The notes: generated by a model from the letters alone, not told the origin. DNA of 64,000 nucleotides from Botryococcus braunii (GCA_002005505.1 KV908501.1:1-64000), one strand, 5' to 3'. Counted from the stretch's first letter, positions 23,083-34,327 are shown. Numbers and translations: made by a program.

Positions 23083-23889
23083 GCATGCACACAGTCACAA
23101 GGGCACACACTCAGAGCACATAGATGCACGCGCGCACGCACACGTGCACACACACACACACAAGCATGCACACAGTCACAAGGGCACATTCTCAGCGCAC
23201 ACATATACACGCACGCACGCACACGTGCACACAGACACATACACAGACACACACAAGCATGCAAACAGTCACAAGGGCACACACTCAGCGCACACATATG
23301 CACGCACACGTGCACACACACACACACACACACACACATAAGCATGCAAACAGTCATCAGGGCACACGCACACGTGCACACACACACACACACAAGCATG
23401 CATACAGTCACAAGGGCACACACTCTGCGCACACACATTGCCCGCACGCACACGCACACGTGCACAGACACACACACACACAAGCATGCACACAGTCACA
23501 AGGGCACAAACTCAGCGCACACATACACGTGCGCACGCACACGTGCACACAGACACATACACAGACACACACAAGCATGCAAACAGTCACAAGGGCACAC
23601 ACTCAGCGCACACATAAGCATGCAAACAGTCACCAGGGCACACGCACACGTGCACACACACACACACACACACAAGCATGCACACAGTCACAAGGGCACA
23701 CACTCAGCACACACATATACACGCGCGCACGCACACGCACACATGCAAACACACACAAGCATGCACACAGTCACAAGGGCACACACTCAGCGCACACATA
23801 TGCACGTGCGCACGCACACGTGCAGACACACACATAAGCATGCAAACAGTCACAAGAGCACAGACACAGCGCACACATATGCACGCGTG

Positions 23890-23937
<48 letters not shown>

Positions 23938-24230
23938 CATGCACACAGTCACAAGGGCACACACTCTGCGCACACATATGCACGCACACGTGCACACACA
24001 CACATACACAAGCATGCACACAGTCACAAGGGCACACACTCAGCACACACATATACACGTGCGCACACGTGCACACACACACACACACACACACACACAA
24101 GCATGCACACAGTCACAATGGCACACACTCAGCGAAAACAAATGCACACGCGTACGCACGCGTGCACACATACACAGACACACCACACACACACACACAC
24201 ACACACACAAGCATGCACACAGTCACAAGG

Positions 24231-24264
<34 letters not shown>

Positions 24265-24409
24265 ACACACACACACACAAGCATGCACACAGTCACAATG
24301 GCACACACTCAGCGAAAACAAATGCACACGCGTACGCACACGTGCACACATACACAGACACACCACACACACACACACACACACAAGCATGCACACAATC
24401 ACAAGGGCA

Positions 24410-24447
<38 letters not shown>

Positions 24448-24450
24448 GGT
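22970..24450. repeat. CA-rich minisatellite, about 18 units
   Basis: The core AAGCATGCAMACAGTCAC followed by AAGGGCACACACTCAGCGCACACA repeats about 18 times (starts near 22972, 23081, 23162, 23257, 23340, 23393, 23482, 23574 and on to 24384), separated by variable runs of CA, CACG and CGCG. Period ranges from about 50 to 110 bp. Long alternating purine-pyrimidine runs and GCATGC sites are prone to Z-DNA. The open frames on both strands are by-products of the repeat. Confidence 0.95.
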
Positions 24451-25720
24451 ACATGCCGGCACACACACGGGCATGCACCCACACTTCCTCTCCAGTTCAA
24501 ACATACCTGACTGAGAGTCTTGACTGAGAGTCTAGCGCCACACATTTAGATTCGGCGTGAGCAAGGGTTTTTTGATGCCAAGTAACCTGTGGAGGAAAGA
24601 ATCGCCGTACTCGGTGCATGTCCCTCTCCAAAGTAGCGCACAGAGCTGTGCTGAGTACCTGAACCCCTTACCGCGCAACTTAAGCCCCACACAGCCATTT
24701 GTTACCACACCTGGGTAGCTAATGCCTACTAGGTATGTAATACATGTGCATTGGAAGCCAAGCCAATCTGAAGAGCTTTTTTGTTTGTTGCACACGAGAG
24801 CACACACGCACGCAGACACGCGTGTGCACTCACACACCCACACTACAATTGGGGCAACCATGAAACAGGGTCTTGTTGCATGAATAAAACAGAGCTAGCA
24901 TCTGAAAGCATCCCCTTGCTGGCCGCATGACCCACGCCGGGAACAGGAACACATACAGGGGATGAATACATAAGGGCTGAGAAAACGGGGGAGGAGGTAC
25001 TGAGATGGACAGTGAAGGGCTCCACCTTGACAGCGGTGAAGGCTTAGGAACAACGTTTCTCGATGGTCTGGTCTTCCAGAATCATGCTTTCTGTGGGCAC
25101 CTTAAGGGATAATGCCTGTATTAGGTTGGAGTTTATGCCTGGCAATTCACGCTCCTACTGCTGCTGCCACTCACGTTCACCTCCACCCTCGCTCCCTGCC
25201 AGGAAACCAACACGTTCCACATGACATTTTTATGCATGCTACATGGCCAAAACCCAGGACACATTGAGAAAACTGCCTGAGACGAGGGGAGCGGCCGGGC
25301 GCAACAGCAGGAGCAGCAGCAATGAATGCGGCTTAAGCAGCAATGGCGGCAACAGCAAGAAGTACACAACCACCAACAAAAGCACCAACAACTCTTATCA
25401 CCAGCACTACAGCTGCTGCTGCTACCCAAGATACAGGGCAAAGAGGAATGCTGAGGCAAAAGGAAGTTCCTTTAAGAAACCACAGACGCGAAATAAAAGA
25501 GGAAACTATGTAGGCAGGGATAAAGTATGGGAACCTCATCAGGAGCCTTTTATGCAAGGCAAACACATATGTCTCATTGAAGCAGTCGATGCACTTTCGA
25601 GGATGGACATTGACATGCCAGAGGGTCAATGAGGAGACATTCACATGTATCAGCGGCACCCTATTTGCTGCTACTCGGAAGAGACTCCAGTGACAGGAAA
25701 CCATGCTTGGGGGGGTGGGG
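24451..25720. other. Unique stretch, no gene recognised
   Basis: No LTR or domain is seen. A 129-codon plus-strand frame (25243-25632) is Ser/Asn/Lys-rich and low-complexity and overlaps equally long frames on the other strand, so it is not called. Confidence 0.5.
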
Positions 25721-26410
25721 GGGGGGACTCACTGACACACACACACACACACACACACACACAACCAGAACCAACCACCCCCCTCTCCCCTGCCCTCTCT
25801 CTCTCCCTCCCCACCCCCCAAAATTCCGCCTCTCGAGTGCATAAATGCTGATATTCCGTCACATCAAAGAAGTTCTAAAAAAAACTTGACAAGTTGGAAA
25901 TGACCCGTGCTGATGCAGGAACCAGGAAGACGACCTTACAATATCAACAAAACAAATTACTGTTGGCTTCACAGGCACAGAGACACACACAGTTTTTCTA
26001 AAGGAGCATCCTGAATAAAAAATGGTTGTATGCACCCTAACCATCCAAGACACTTTTCACCCACCCATCATAAACACACACAACTACCCTCCCCCACCCA
26101 CATCTCCTCCACATCTCACACATCCACACCCCCCAACCCCTCCCTCCACATCACACACTCACCACCCAAACGCCCTCCACATCTCACACACACCCCCCAT
26201 CCCCCTCCACATCTCTCTCACACACATACACACACACCCATACAAAACCCCCACTCCGCTCCCATCCCCTCCCCCCCCCCCCACACACACACACACACAC
26301 ACCAAACCCACAAAGCCCCCTCCCCTATCTCCCACCCTAATCCACCCCAAATCACATTCACCCACACCACCCAACCCCTCCCTCAACATCACACACACAC
26401 ATAGTCCATT
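25721..26410. repeat. AC- and C-rich low-complexity tracts
   Basis: CA microsatellite at about 25734-25765, C-rich tract 25775-25825, and a degenerate CCACATCTCACACA-type array from about 26060 to 26410 with a second CA tract near 26280-26302. The part next to 26430 corresponds to the GT tail of dispersed repeat M in inverse orientation. Confidence 0.85.
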
Positions 26411-26429
26411 TCATCCTTTATATGGGCCA

Positions 26430-27310
26430 TATAAACAGGACTGATGAATAATCTAAAAGGAAGTAAGCGGAACGGGAAGTGGAGGAAAGCAAAGAGACCA
26501 GCACGTGCACACCATAGTAATTAAATCCAAACGCAAACGAATTCAGATGTTTAGAAAAAGCAGAGCCAATCGAAAAGGACAAAATGGAGAGGGTTTTTGG
26601 GTACAACGGACCTTGCTGAAACTTCGGAGCAAGGAGCATTCCGATGCCGCAACTCAAGTGGCGCCAATCCGAAAGAGGTAGTGGTGCAACAAAACCAAAA
26701 TTGACGATATTTAGTAACCTGCACTGATAACAGCGTCAGCAAGGGATTGCAACTCTGAAAAGTCCGTCGCAGGCAAGGATGGACCCTGATTTAACAACGG
26801 GGGAATTTTGGAGGTCCAAAAACTAGCCGCTGAGCCACGAAACATTTAAAAAAGATATCAATGACATGCCTGAGTCCTGATTGACAGGATGTTCGACCTG
26901 CAGAACGTGAATGATGGAAGACAGAGAGTGCGCACCGGCGTTCCGACATCGAGCTCGGGAGTCGATTCAAATGACCAAACCATTGAGTAGCAAAACAAGA
27001 TACTCTCTGTCAGCCTTTGAAAAGGCAAAGCACAAAATGATTTGAGGTCCAGACGAACCTCCACCGGAGTGCGGACTTTCCATGGCGGGACCCGCAACCA
27101 CAAACAAAATCTTGGCACCCCACTACACTTTAGAATACAAGCACTTACCGACAGAATACAATGCAAAAGCGTCTGTAGTTCGCTCACAGAAACAAAGCAA
27201 TGAGGAGACTGGGTTTGGCTCGAGAATACATTTTTAGACCGAGTCCACGTGCCCGGACCTTTCGCTGGGCTCCTGGCGTTCAAATGGCGGCCTCTGATTG
27301 GCTGGCGGAG
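26430..27310 (-). repeat. Dispersed repeat M, copy 2 (inverted)
   Basis: The minus strand aligns in blocks with 11690-12500, including the CCAAT-like GATTGGCTGG near 27296, the CCATCATTC block near 26910 and TTGCACCACT...TTTCGGA near 26680. Strong divergence suggests old copies. It has no shared ORF and no terminal repeats I can see. Confidence 0.62.
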
Positions 27311-28247
27311 ACCTAATACGACCTATCGGACCTTTTGCGGGCCAATGGGAGCGTCGGAAGGCACCCTATACTACCGTTCCATCACCGGTGCCGCACCGGT
27401 GCCTCCACTACGAGGCTATCTATGTAGAACCCATATTGTTGTACGGCCATATAAGCGGGTACAAGCGGGTAGCTCCGCTACCCGGTCAGGGACGGGTGCT
27501 TCAACTAGTCTGTCATATGCTCTGCTGCTGAGGGAGCCGCGCAGATGTGCACTCCGAAAAGCCGTCGACACGAACTTGCAAAGTTTAGCATACGTGATGA
27601 GGCTCGGTTAAATATGTCGTTTTAATATTTGACGTTGTTCTGAAAATTGTTGAGGGCTGCGAGGAGTGGTTTACTGGGATACGATGGAAACTGTTTTCCA
27701 CGACGAGCGACGAAGATCGATTTGCCCATTTTCAAGGATTCTGACTTCGGCCATCAACAATAAGATATTAATACAATATCGGAAGCCAATGGATCTGGTA
27801 TTTGTGCAGTAAGTCTGCGGGATCGCGTTTTCCAGGTCCGCCATCCGGGGAGCACGGATATCGATGTAACCAAATACAATTTTCCAGAGCTTGCCCAGCC
27901 ACGCCAACACTGTTTTCTAACTCTCAAAGGCATTGATAAGCTTACGTGTTCCGTAAGCTTACAAGAAACGTTTTGCGGTTCCGCCATCCGCGGCATCTGG
28001 CTACGACGTTACCGTATGTTAATAGTGCTGCCTTTAACTGTGCATGTATCTGGGTCATAACTCGTCAGTTTTAAGATGGCACAACCAGATGTGCTATTAT
28101 AATGTTTGTCTCCCCGTGTACATCTCACCAACCTCGCTCACATCCCAACCTAATTGCGCCTGCCAAGCTTTTCCGCACTGGATTGCGCCTGCCATCTGCA
28201 GGAATTTGGGGGCAGGTTCCGCCTCTCCCTCTGGAAAGGCCCCTATA
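27311..28247. other. Non-coding stretch with a small palindrome
   Basis: No gene is seen. TAAGCTTACG-tgttc-CGTAAGCTTA at 27937-27961 is a perfect inverted repeat with 10-bp arms. 28150-28247 contains two GCGCCTGCCA repeats and resembles the leader of element J. Confidence 0.55.
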
Positions 28248-28327
28248 TTTCATGGTAAATCGCCTCTGGTATGAGCGCGAGTCTAATCTCAGACTCGCGA
28301 TCATACCAGAGGCGATTTACCATGAAA
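28248..28327. repeat. 37-bp inverted repeat, near-perfect palindrome
   Basis: Arms 28248-28284 and 28291-28327 are complementary at 36 of 37 positions around a 6-base loop (AATCTC). The arm includes GGTAAATCGCC, also present just after the primer-binding site of J (near 11073), so the palindrome appears to have formed from a duplicated, inverted piece of J leader sequence. Confidence 0.95.
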
Positions 28328-28346
28328 AATGGCCCATGAACCAGAT

Positions 28347-28507
28347 CGCCGATACCATATGTTGTGCCGGGGGATCGAACCCTCGACCGACCCGACCCAG
28401 AGTCCGGGTTCTAACCGATCGGCTAAAAGTACCAAGGTAATTGTACGATTAATCGCCCGCTTATGTACCCGAGCCGGATCGGGGTGACCAGGCCCGATCT
28501 GCTCCGC
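28347..28507 (-). mobile_element. Element J', second copy of the tRNA-like LTR end
   Basis: On the minus strand the TATA-like box, tRNA-like module with perfect B box, LTR terminus and primer-binding site (28347-28357) match 10903-11060 closely. It is cut at about 28507, beside a 96-bp inverted-repeat structure. Confidence 0.75.
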
Positions 28508-28513
28508 ACAACA

Positions 28514-29284
28514 AAGGAAGTCCCGGTGCTGACGGGCTTGTAACAGATTCCGCTGAATGCTCTAACCTGACTGGTGTCTCGTCTCTCTCTCTCTTCCTTT
28601 GCCACCACACCAACCTTGTCATACTCTTAACCCCAGGATGACCCAACCTTGCATGCCACAGTAGTCTATCTATACACACATGCCCTTTCCTGGCATGATA
28701 CGAGGCAACATGAGGACTGGACTGTGGCTGCGCAGCATGCTGGCTCTTGACTGGACACACCCATTCTCAAAGAAAACAGCCCTCGCTCTCTGGCTATCTG
28801 ACCAGACGAGCCTGCTGGGCCTTTCATGGTCGTGTACCCACCTGCACTGTCAGTGAGGAATGATGCTCCATCCTGAATGGCTCCTGTGACAGAAATCAGA
28901 TTAGTGTGTGCAGTGGGCACACACAGCACATTATGCAGCCAAAACACCTCTTGTCTGGCATTGACCAGACACACAGACCCAGTTGCAACTATCCCTCCTT
29001 TGGCGTCAGAAGTGGCCAAATGAAGAGGGAGGGGTTGGGCATGCATGACTGGGTTGTGTAGGAACGACAGATCATTTGCAAGGTGCACCGATGCACCACT
29101 ATCTATCAGCCACGAGGTACTGCAAGCCCCATGAGACGTAGGGGTAAGCACATTCAACGAAACGAACATAGGCTCACCAGCACCTGGATGTGGTGGCAAA
29201 GGAAGAGAGAGAGAGACGAGACACCAGTCAGGTTAGAGTATTCAGCGGAATCTGTTACAAGCCGGTCAGCACCGGGACTTCCTT
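28514..29284. repeat. 96-bp inverted repeats enclosing a copia fragment
   Basis: 28514-28609 and 29189-29284 are inverted copies with two mismatches by eye, each containing a short GA/CT run. The 579 bp between them is a copia protease region. The arms are not LTRs of a normal element, because they are inverted and equal in length. This could be a fold-back element or two inverted insertions. Confidence 0.85.
28610..29188 (-). pseudogene. Copia protease and pre-integrase fragment
   Basis: The minus-strand frame carries WLIDSGASVHLANDLS (aspartic protease DSGA), LATSDAKGGIVATGSVCL and, in a second frame further on, LLWHARLGHPGVKSM, the GAG-pre-integrase zinc region. It is most like the B/E/F family protease but diverged. 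There is no gag, RT or LTR, so it is a captured fragment. Confidence 0.82.
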
Positions 29285-30050
29285 CGACGCCAAGACGCGT
29301 GCCACTTTCCAGAGCCTTCATGTTGTAGAATGCACAAGTTAGAGAGAATTTCCAAGTGGTGAGAGAGAGAGAGAGAGAGACAAGGCCGGATGGCCGACAG
29401 GTTGGACGCTCTTTCCAATTACAAGTAACCCCCACCTCACGGAGCTTCCACTCCCTACTTGTGGTCTACTAAGCTTCCAGATTACCTGTGTGTGTCTTCC
29501 CGTGGCTTACGTCTCTATCCGTGTCTTTTCGTGGTTCGTGATGTTGTGTTCACGTTCCTCCAATGGTACCGCACTAGTCCACCAAACCTCTACAATAGTA
29601 TCTAGAAAATATCCTAGAATCCTACTATGAGAGTAACGTCCATAACTATCCAATGGAACTTCTACGGCTAGGAAGCCAAGGCTAGACGCTAGGCACGTGC
29701 GTACTCGCGGGGCTCGTACGACATGTGCACCACATGTGCGCCTAGGCTAGGGGGTAAGGCATATGTCCAGAAATGCCGGGAAATCCCTACATTCCATCAC
29801 ATCATCCCCTCCTTAATTCCTGCATGTCCTCATGCAGCCACATACACACGTACAGTAGACCACAATTATAAGGGAATGGTCGCCACCGAACGGCCCATCC
29901 ACCAGCGCCGTTAGACCCTTGCCGAATGGGTTACATTGGGGTCCCCGCCTCCAAGTTATTCCCCTATCATCCCAAGCAATTGACTAAAGCGTCCAAATAT
30001 ATATTTTTTTAATTTATTTATTAGGTGTGCTTTATTCCAGTCCTAAGTAC
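29285..30050. other. Non-coding stretch with a possible 3' LTR end
   Basis: A GA run lies at 29360-29382. At 29801 ...CCATCACA is followed by TCATCCCCTCCTTAATTCC, which on the minus strand reads as a polypurine tract (AAGGAGGGGATGA) directly before TGTGATGG, the expected junction with a 3' LTR. No coding region or partner LTR is found, so this is tentative. Confidence 0.4.
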
Positions 30051-30052
30051 AA

Positions 30053-30130
30053 TACTGTACGATACGATATGATACAATACGACACGATACGATAAATTAC
30101 GATAAATTACGGCGAACTACGACGAACGTT
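30053..30130. repeat. ATACG-type short tandem repeat
   Basis: Degenerate repeats of GATACGATA/AATTACGA over about 75 bp. Confidence 0.8.
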
Positions 30131-30382
30131 CGCCTTATTCCTTTCGAACTATCCAAGTCCGCCTTTATTGACACATCCCTATTATTATTTATTAGAACAA
30201 TACAATGCTTGTGACACAACCGATAAACAATCCGAACAAGATAAATATGACACAGGTGTAGCTCAGTCCACAATGCTTTCCTAAAGTGGCTATCCATACA
30301 ACACAGTTTCTTTATGATACATTGTCCATACTGTACACATACTGTACACATAAGGTACGCAGGAAGTACACATATAGTACAT

Positions 30383-30454
30383 AGCCCATATCCAAGGGTT
30401 CCAAGTAGCCCATATCCAAGGGTTCTAAGTAGCCCATATCCAAGGGTTCCAAGT
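30383..30454. repeat. 24-bp tandem repeat, three units
   Basis: AGCCCATATCCAAGGGTTCC AAGT three times (30383, 30407, 30431), one substitution in the middle unit. It lies upstream of the C LTR leader and may be part of its U3, where such repeats can act as enhancers, but the LTR border is unknown. Confidence 0.92.
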
Positions 30455-31000
30455 CACTTCTGTACTTCAAGCCCACGTCCCAAGTGCTAGTTAAGCAGAC
30501 TGCGGTTGCGCGCCATGTGTACTTCAATTCCCATCCCTGAATGCAGAACCCCGAGTTCAATGCATCGAAGCGGTATGAGGCCTCATGCCACACATACCGA
30601 GGTAGGTGTTGGGTTTTGTACTTCATTATGTCATGTTAATTAACGTGCGTGCGTGCGTGCGTGAAGGTACAATCACATGTAATAATTAGCTGTAAGTTAA
30701 CCAAGCAGTTAACTCAAGGTAAAAACATCTTGACAATGGCTATGAACGATCAATCTATGAGTATTAATGCATTGAGAGATATTTATTCTATGGCTGTAAA
30801 TACCTTCCAGCCTTTAGTGGCTGGAAGACATGCATCTAGAGTTAATAAATGTGTTACTGTAGGATAAGGGTCCAAATTCTGTGGATAGGAACCCTGAGCA
30901 TGTCCTAATGTTCGTGAAAAAGGCCAGTAGCAGTGCTGGACAGCGCGTTTCCCACGCGCTGATCTGAGTACAGATAGCCAGAGAACTCGGACCACCAGGC
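30455..31000 (+). other. Probable U3 of element C LTR or flanking DNA
   Basis: Non-coding. It has a GCGT run near 30645 and a stem (CTTCCAGCC-tttagt-GGCTGGAAG, about 30806-30829). The left border of the C LTR cannot be fixed because its other LTR is not in the window. A weak TATA-like ACAGATAG lies about 31 bp before 31001. Confidence 0.45.
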
Positions 31001-31416
31001 AGTCATTCGATCTCTTTGGCTTGTTAAGCCGACTCCTGAATGGACTCATGTGAATTGCTTTCTTTCTCTCTCACTTGTTGTGAGTAACTTCTGTGGAAGC
31101 AATTGCTATACGTGGTAAGTCGGGGCTCTGCCGGTCATGTTTTTGATCACGGCCATAAGTGCCGTTTTGATGATCAGAGACTAATATGGGTATGTGAATG
31201 TTGCAGAATTGTTCATCAGTTTGACGCTGTCGACTATGTATGTCTTGGTCAAACTGATTAAGTACATGGTAAGTCAGCTATGTGACGGCTGAGGGCTGCT
31301 TATAGATAAGGTTCATCATATGCAATGAACTAAAGGTGTTAGTGTGTTCACAGGATGATATACTTGTGAGTATAGTCATCATTTATGATTAATATAACAC
31401 CTTCGGATCTTTGCAG
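31001..31416 (+). other. Unspliced leader copy in C LTR (3 exons, 2 introns)
   Basis: Exons 31001-31114, 31207-31268 and 31354-31416. Introns 31115-31206 (GTAAGT...TTGCAG, 92 nt) and 31269-31353 (GTAAGT...CACAG, 85 nt). Exon 3 ends TTGCAG directly before another 5' splice site, GTAAGA at 31417. 416 minus 177 leaves 239 nt, exactly the length of the downstream copy. Confidence 0.95.
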
Positions 31417-31459
31417 GTAAGACTAGTTACTGTGTGTGTTCGTCCGACAGTAGTTTGTA

Positions 31460-31698
31460 AGTCATTCGATCTCTTTGGCTTGTTAAGCCGACTCCTGAAT
31501 GGACTCATGTGAATTGCTTTCTTTCTCTCTCACTTGTTGTGAGTAACTTCTGTGGAAGCAATTGCTATACGTGAATTGTTCATCAGTTTGACGCTGTCGA
31601 CTATGTATGTCTTGGTCAAACTGATTAAGTACATGGATGATATACTTGTGAGTATAGTCATCATTTATGATCAATATAACACCTTTGGATCTTTGCAG
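31460..31698 (+). other. Spliced leader copy in C LTR
   Basis: 239 nt with the exons of 31001-31416 joined precisely at TACGTG|AATTG and ACATG|GATGA, with only about two substitutions by eye (for example GATTAAT to GATCAAT). It ends TTGCAG and is followed by six bases to the LTR end at 31704. The preceding 43-nt spacer ends in TTGTAA. Confidence 0.95.
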
Positions 31699-31706
31699 AT
31701 CACAAT

Positions 31707-31720
31707 GGTACTGGGCCCAC
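31707..31720 (+). promoter_or_regulatory. Primer-binding site of C
   Basis: GGTACTGGGCCCAC two bases after the LTR end, the same motif class as in A and H. Confidence 0.75.
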
Positions 31721-31724
31721 ATCC

Positions 31725-32000
31725 ATGGGGTCTCGACGCTTAGAGGCGCAGCGAGCGAACGCCACCCTCTTTGACGTTGAACATCTCCGCAGAGGATGCT
31801 TCTGCTGTGACGCGTGCGAAAAGTATTTTGTTGGGAAAGTCCCGTTAGTGCAAGTTGCATCGGCCATCGATCGTGCATGTTATCTATTTGAACGATATTG
31901 TGACATTGGACTTGCCTGGAAAGAAACACAAACAAACGTACGCATTGGAAGTGAAGTAAAGTATCCCTATCGACCGTTTAGGGAGCCGTTGGTTGACTAA
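31725..32000 (+). CDS. ORF1 of C, short upstream ORF
   Basis: 91 codons from the first ATG after the primer-binding site. It occupies the same place as ORF1 in A, B, F and H. Further matches after its stop (GTATTGGGTTGGTTCACTGC resembles the QVLGWYR segment of A ORF1) suggest it once ran longer, to about 32100. It has a CCDAC cysteine pair and no recognised domain. Confidence 0.5.
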   Translation: MGSRRLEAQRANATLFDVEHLRRGCFCCDACEKYFVGKVPLVQVASAIDRACYLFERYCDIGLAWKETQTNVRIGSEVKYPYRPFREPLVD

Positions 32001-32185
32001 GCTTGAAAGTCCTGGGAATTGAATTTTGTACAGCACAGGTATTGGGTTGGTTCACTGCATAAAGAAGTTGAAGAGCTGTCAAACTCTGGCATTGAACGTC
32101 CCTTGAATACATCGCTGTATCGCTTGTTAATTGTAATTGAGATCCTTAAGTCATTAGCTGCTGAATTTGATCACAGATTACCTTC

Positions 32186-33579
32186 ATGAGTGGGTCAGCT
32201 GGTGCATCTGCTCCTGGTGGAGCAACTTGTACAGGTGTTACTGCACCTGTTGTATCAGGCAGCACAGGAGACCCATTAAACCCAGTCTATAACACACAGA
32301 AGTTGGCCCAATCACTTGATGTGTTATGCATAAATGGTTTCAGATGGATGAAGGATGTAGAGAATGTTGCTAGTAGCAAGAAAATCAAGGTGTGTTTGGG
32401 CGAGGAACATCCTGACACACCAGGTGATGCTTTGGCTAAGAGCCTAGTTACTGAAAAAATTCCAGATGAGTGGGTTGATGCAGCTCTGGACAAGCCTTCA
32501 GCCAAGGAGGCGTATGACTGGCTGAAAGGCAAGTTCACAGGCGGAAAGAACCAGAAGCTCATGTCAAAATGGGCCTTTCTGCTTGACTCAGGTAAAATTG
32601 AGGATGCCCAGACTTACATGGCATTTGTGACCATGAAGTACAAGCTGGCTAGAGGTTTGAGGGCTAACAAACACCCTGTTGATGAGGAGCGCCTTGCCAT
32701 GGGTATAGTTAGCTGTCTTCCCAAGGCCTTTACCCACAGTCAGTCCCATTTGTATGATTCATGTGTGGGGAAAGATGAGGATGAGGTTATATCTCGTATC
32801 AGTGCATGTGCCAAGTTTCTGGGCATTGATCAGGAGAAAGCTCCCTCTGCTTCTGCAAATCTTGTTCCCTCTGGTCCCCCAAGACCAAAGAATGCACCTG
32901 GGTTTGATGGCAATAGACCCAGGGGCATGCCCCATGACGTGCCTACCAACTTTCATGGGTGCTGGTTCTGCTTAGAGGAGGGTCACATCAGGCTGAATTG
33001 TCAGAAGTACAAAGGTGATTGCGCCAGAAGGGCTGCAATCTTGGCTGGCAGAGGGCGACCTCAAAATCCTGTAGGAGGAATGGCAACTACATACTCCTCT
33101 GACTCAGGTGAATTGTCCTCACAGTGGGTGATAGATTCTGGGGCCTCCACACATGTGTGTAATGATGTACGTCTGATGCATAATGTTCACTGGTATCCAA
33201 TTCCAAAGGGTTTAAATCTAGCCACTGGCGAACACGTGGCGCAGCGTAAGGCATGTGGGACTGTGTGCTTGGTGGATCAGCAGGGAAATACATGCATATT
33301 CAGAGATGTTGAATTTGTTCCAACTGCATTGGAAAATTTAATGTCAGTGTCTGCTGGAGTTGTTGATGGTTTAAATTTTTCAACAAATCCACTAGGAGAA
33401 GTCACACATGTTTGCTGTCAGAAGTCATAGTTTCAAGTAAAAGTGACAAAAGAAAGAGGACTATACTTCTGCTCAGTGATATGTCAGTCAGTAAAGTTGC
33501 CCCATGTTGCTGGCATTGCACATAAGTGTTCAGAGTACGACTTATGGCATGCAAGACTAGGACACCCTAGTAGTAAAAA
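32186..33579 (+). pseudogene. Copia gag-protease part of C, one in-frame stop
   Basis: 415 codons open to TAG at 33428-33430, then the same frame continues to the B insertion. Gag capsid region is at about residues 35-210 (UBN2-like), with a zinc knuckle CWFCLEEGHIRLNC (259-272) and protease WVIDSGASTHVCND (DSGA 317-320). After the stop comes LWHARLGHPSSK, the pre-integrase zinc region, cut by B. The start is the ATG at 32186, with no earlier in-frame ATG. Confidence 0.9.
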
Positions 33580-34309
33580 TGTACAATTCTGGGCGTAATG
33601 TTCCCTGTATGTCCCGGCACGAAGGGTGTTAAGCTCGGTCGGGTCTCTTGCTGTGTGTAGGAGAGCAAGCAGAGCCCGACTGTGTGTTGACACTTGAGGC
33701 AACTGATCAGAGATAAGCACCCGGAGTGCTCTTTCAGTCCCAAACAAGTCATTACATTGCTTCTTGCTCTCTCTCAACGTCAAGGAATTCAAACTACCTC
33801 TTCTAAGCATCGACAGATAGTTCGCATTTCCATTGTTCGATGAGTCAAGCATTCGCAACATTCTAATACACTTATCTAGACCTCTTCCTAATCAATTGTC
33901 CATGCAAGTTACACTGAGATGCAGCACTTCACCTGTATGTCCCGGCACGAAGGGTGTTAAGCTCGGTCGGGTCTCTTGCTGTGTGTAGGAGAGCAAGCAG
34001 AGCCCGACTGTGTGTTGACACTTGAGGCAACTGATCAGAGATAAGCACCCGGAGTGCTCTTTCAGTCCCAAACAAGTGCCGAGCCCTTCATGCCTGCTGC
34101 CTATATCCTTTCTCGCAAGAACGCGTCAAATTGCATTACTCTCTCTTTCTAAAATGGAATCAGTCCAGATCAATTATGGCAGAACTCTAGAGTTCTGCCA
34201 TCCATTACTCTACCTCTAAGATTGTTCACATTGATTGCTTTAAGGGAAGCCTGGCCACTATTACTCTTCTGAGGGAAAGTCACTAATCTGTTCTTTCACT
34301 ATTATAACA
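33580..34309 (-). repeat. 3' LTR of B
   Basis: Minus strand TGTTATAATAGTG...AATTGTACA. The one-exon leader is present twice: 33933-34077 (upstream copy, followed by the 5' splice site GTGAAG) and 33605-33749 (second copy, ending ACATACAG). Polypurine tract AAGGGGAAG lies directly before it. Confidence 0.95.
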
Positions 34310-34327
34310 CTTCCCCTTGACTTTTCC

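Noticed and set aside
22970..24450. CRISPR array
   Set aside because: Repeats are CA-rich minisatellite units with low-complexity spacers in a eukaryotic transposon landscape; no cas genes.
22875..24527. Overlapping frames of up to 388 codons in the CA-rich array
   Set aside because: By-products of the minisatellite; open in several frames and on both strands at once.
25243..25632. 129-codon Ser/Asn/Lys-rich frame
   Set aside because: Low complexity, with an equally long frame on the opposite strand; composition explained by AGC/AAC-rich DNA.
30383..30454. Short protein repeat (LEPLDMGY three times) on the minus strand
   Set aside because: It is the translation of a 24-bp tandem repeat in a non-coding stretch, with no gene context.
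33605..34077. Duplicated block in the B LTR as a simple tandem duplication
   Set aside because: Start at the TATA-defined transcript start, splice sites at both copy ends and the intron-containing parallels in A, H and C explain it better, though for B alone a plain duplication cannot be excluded.
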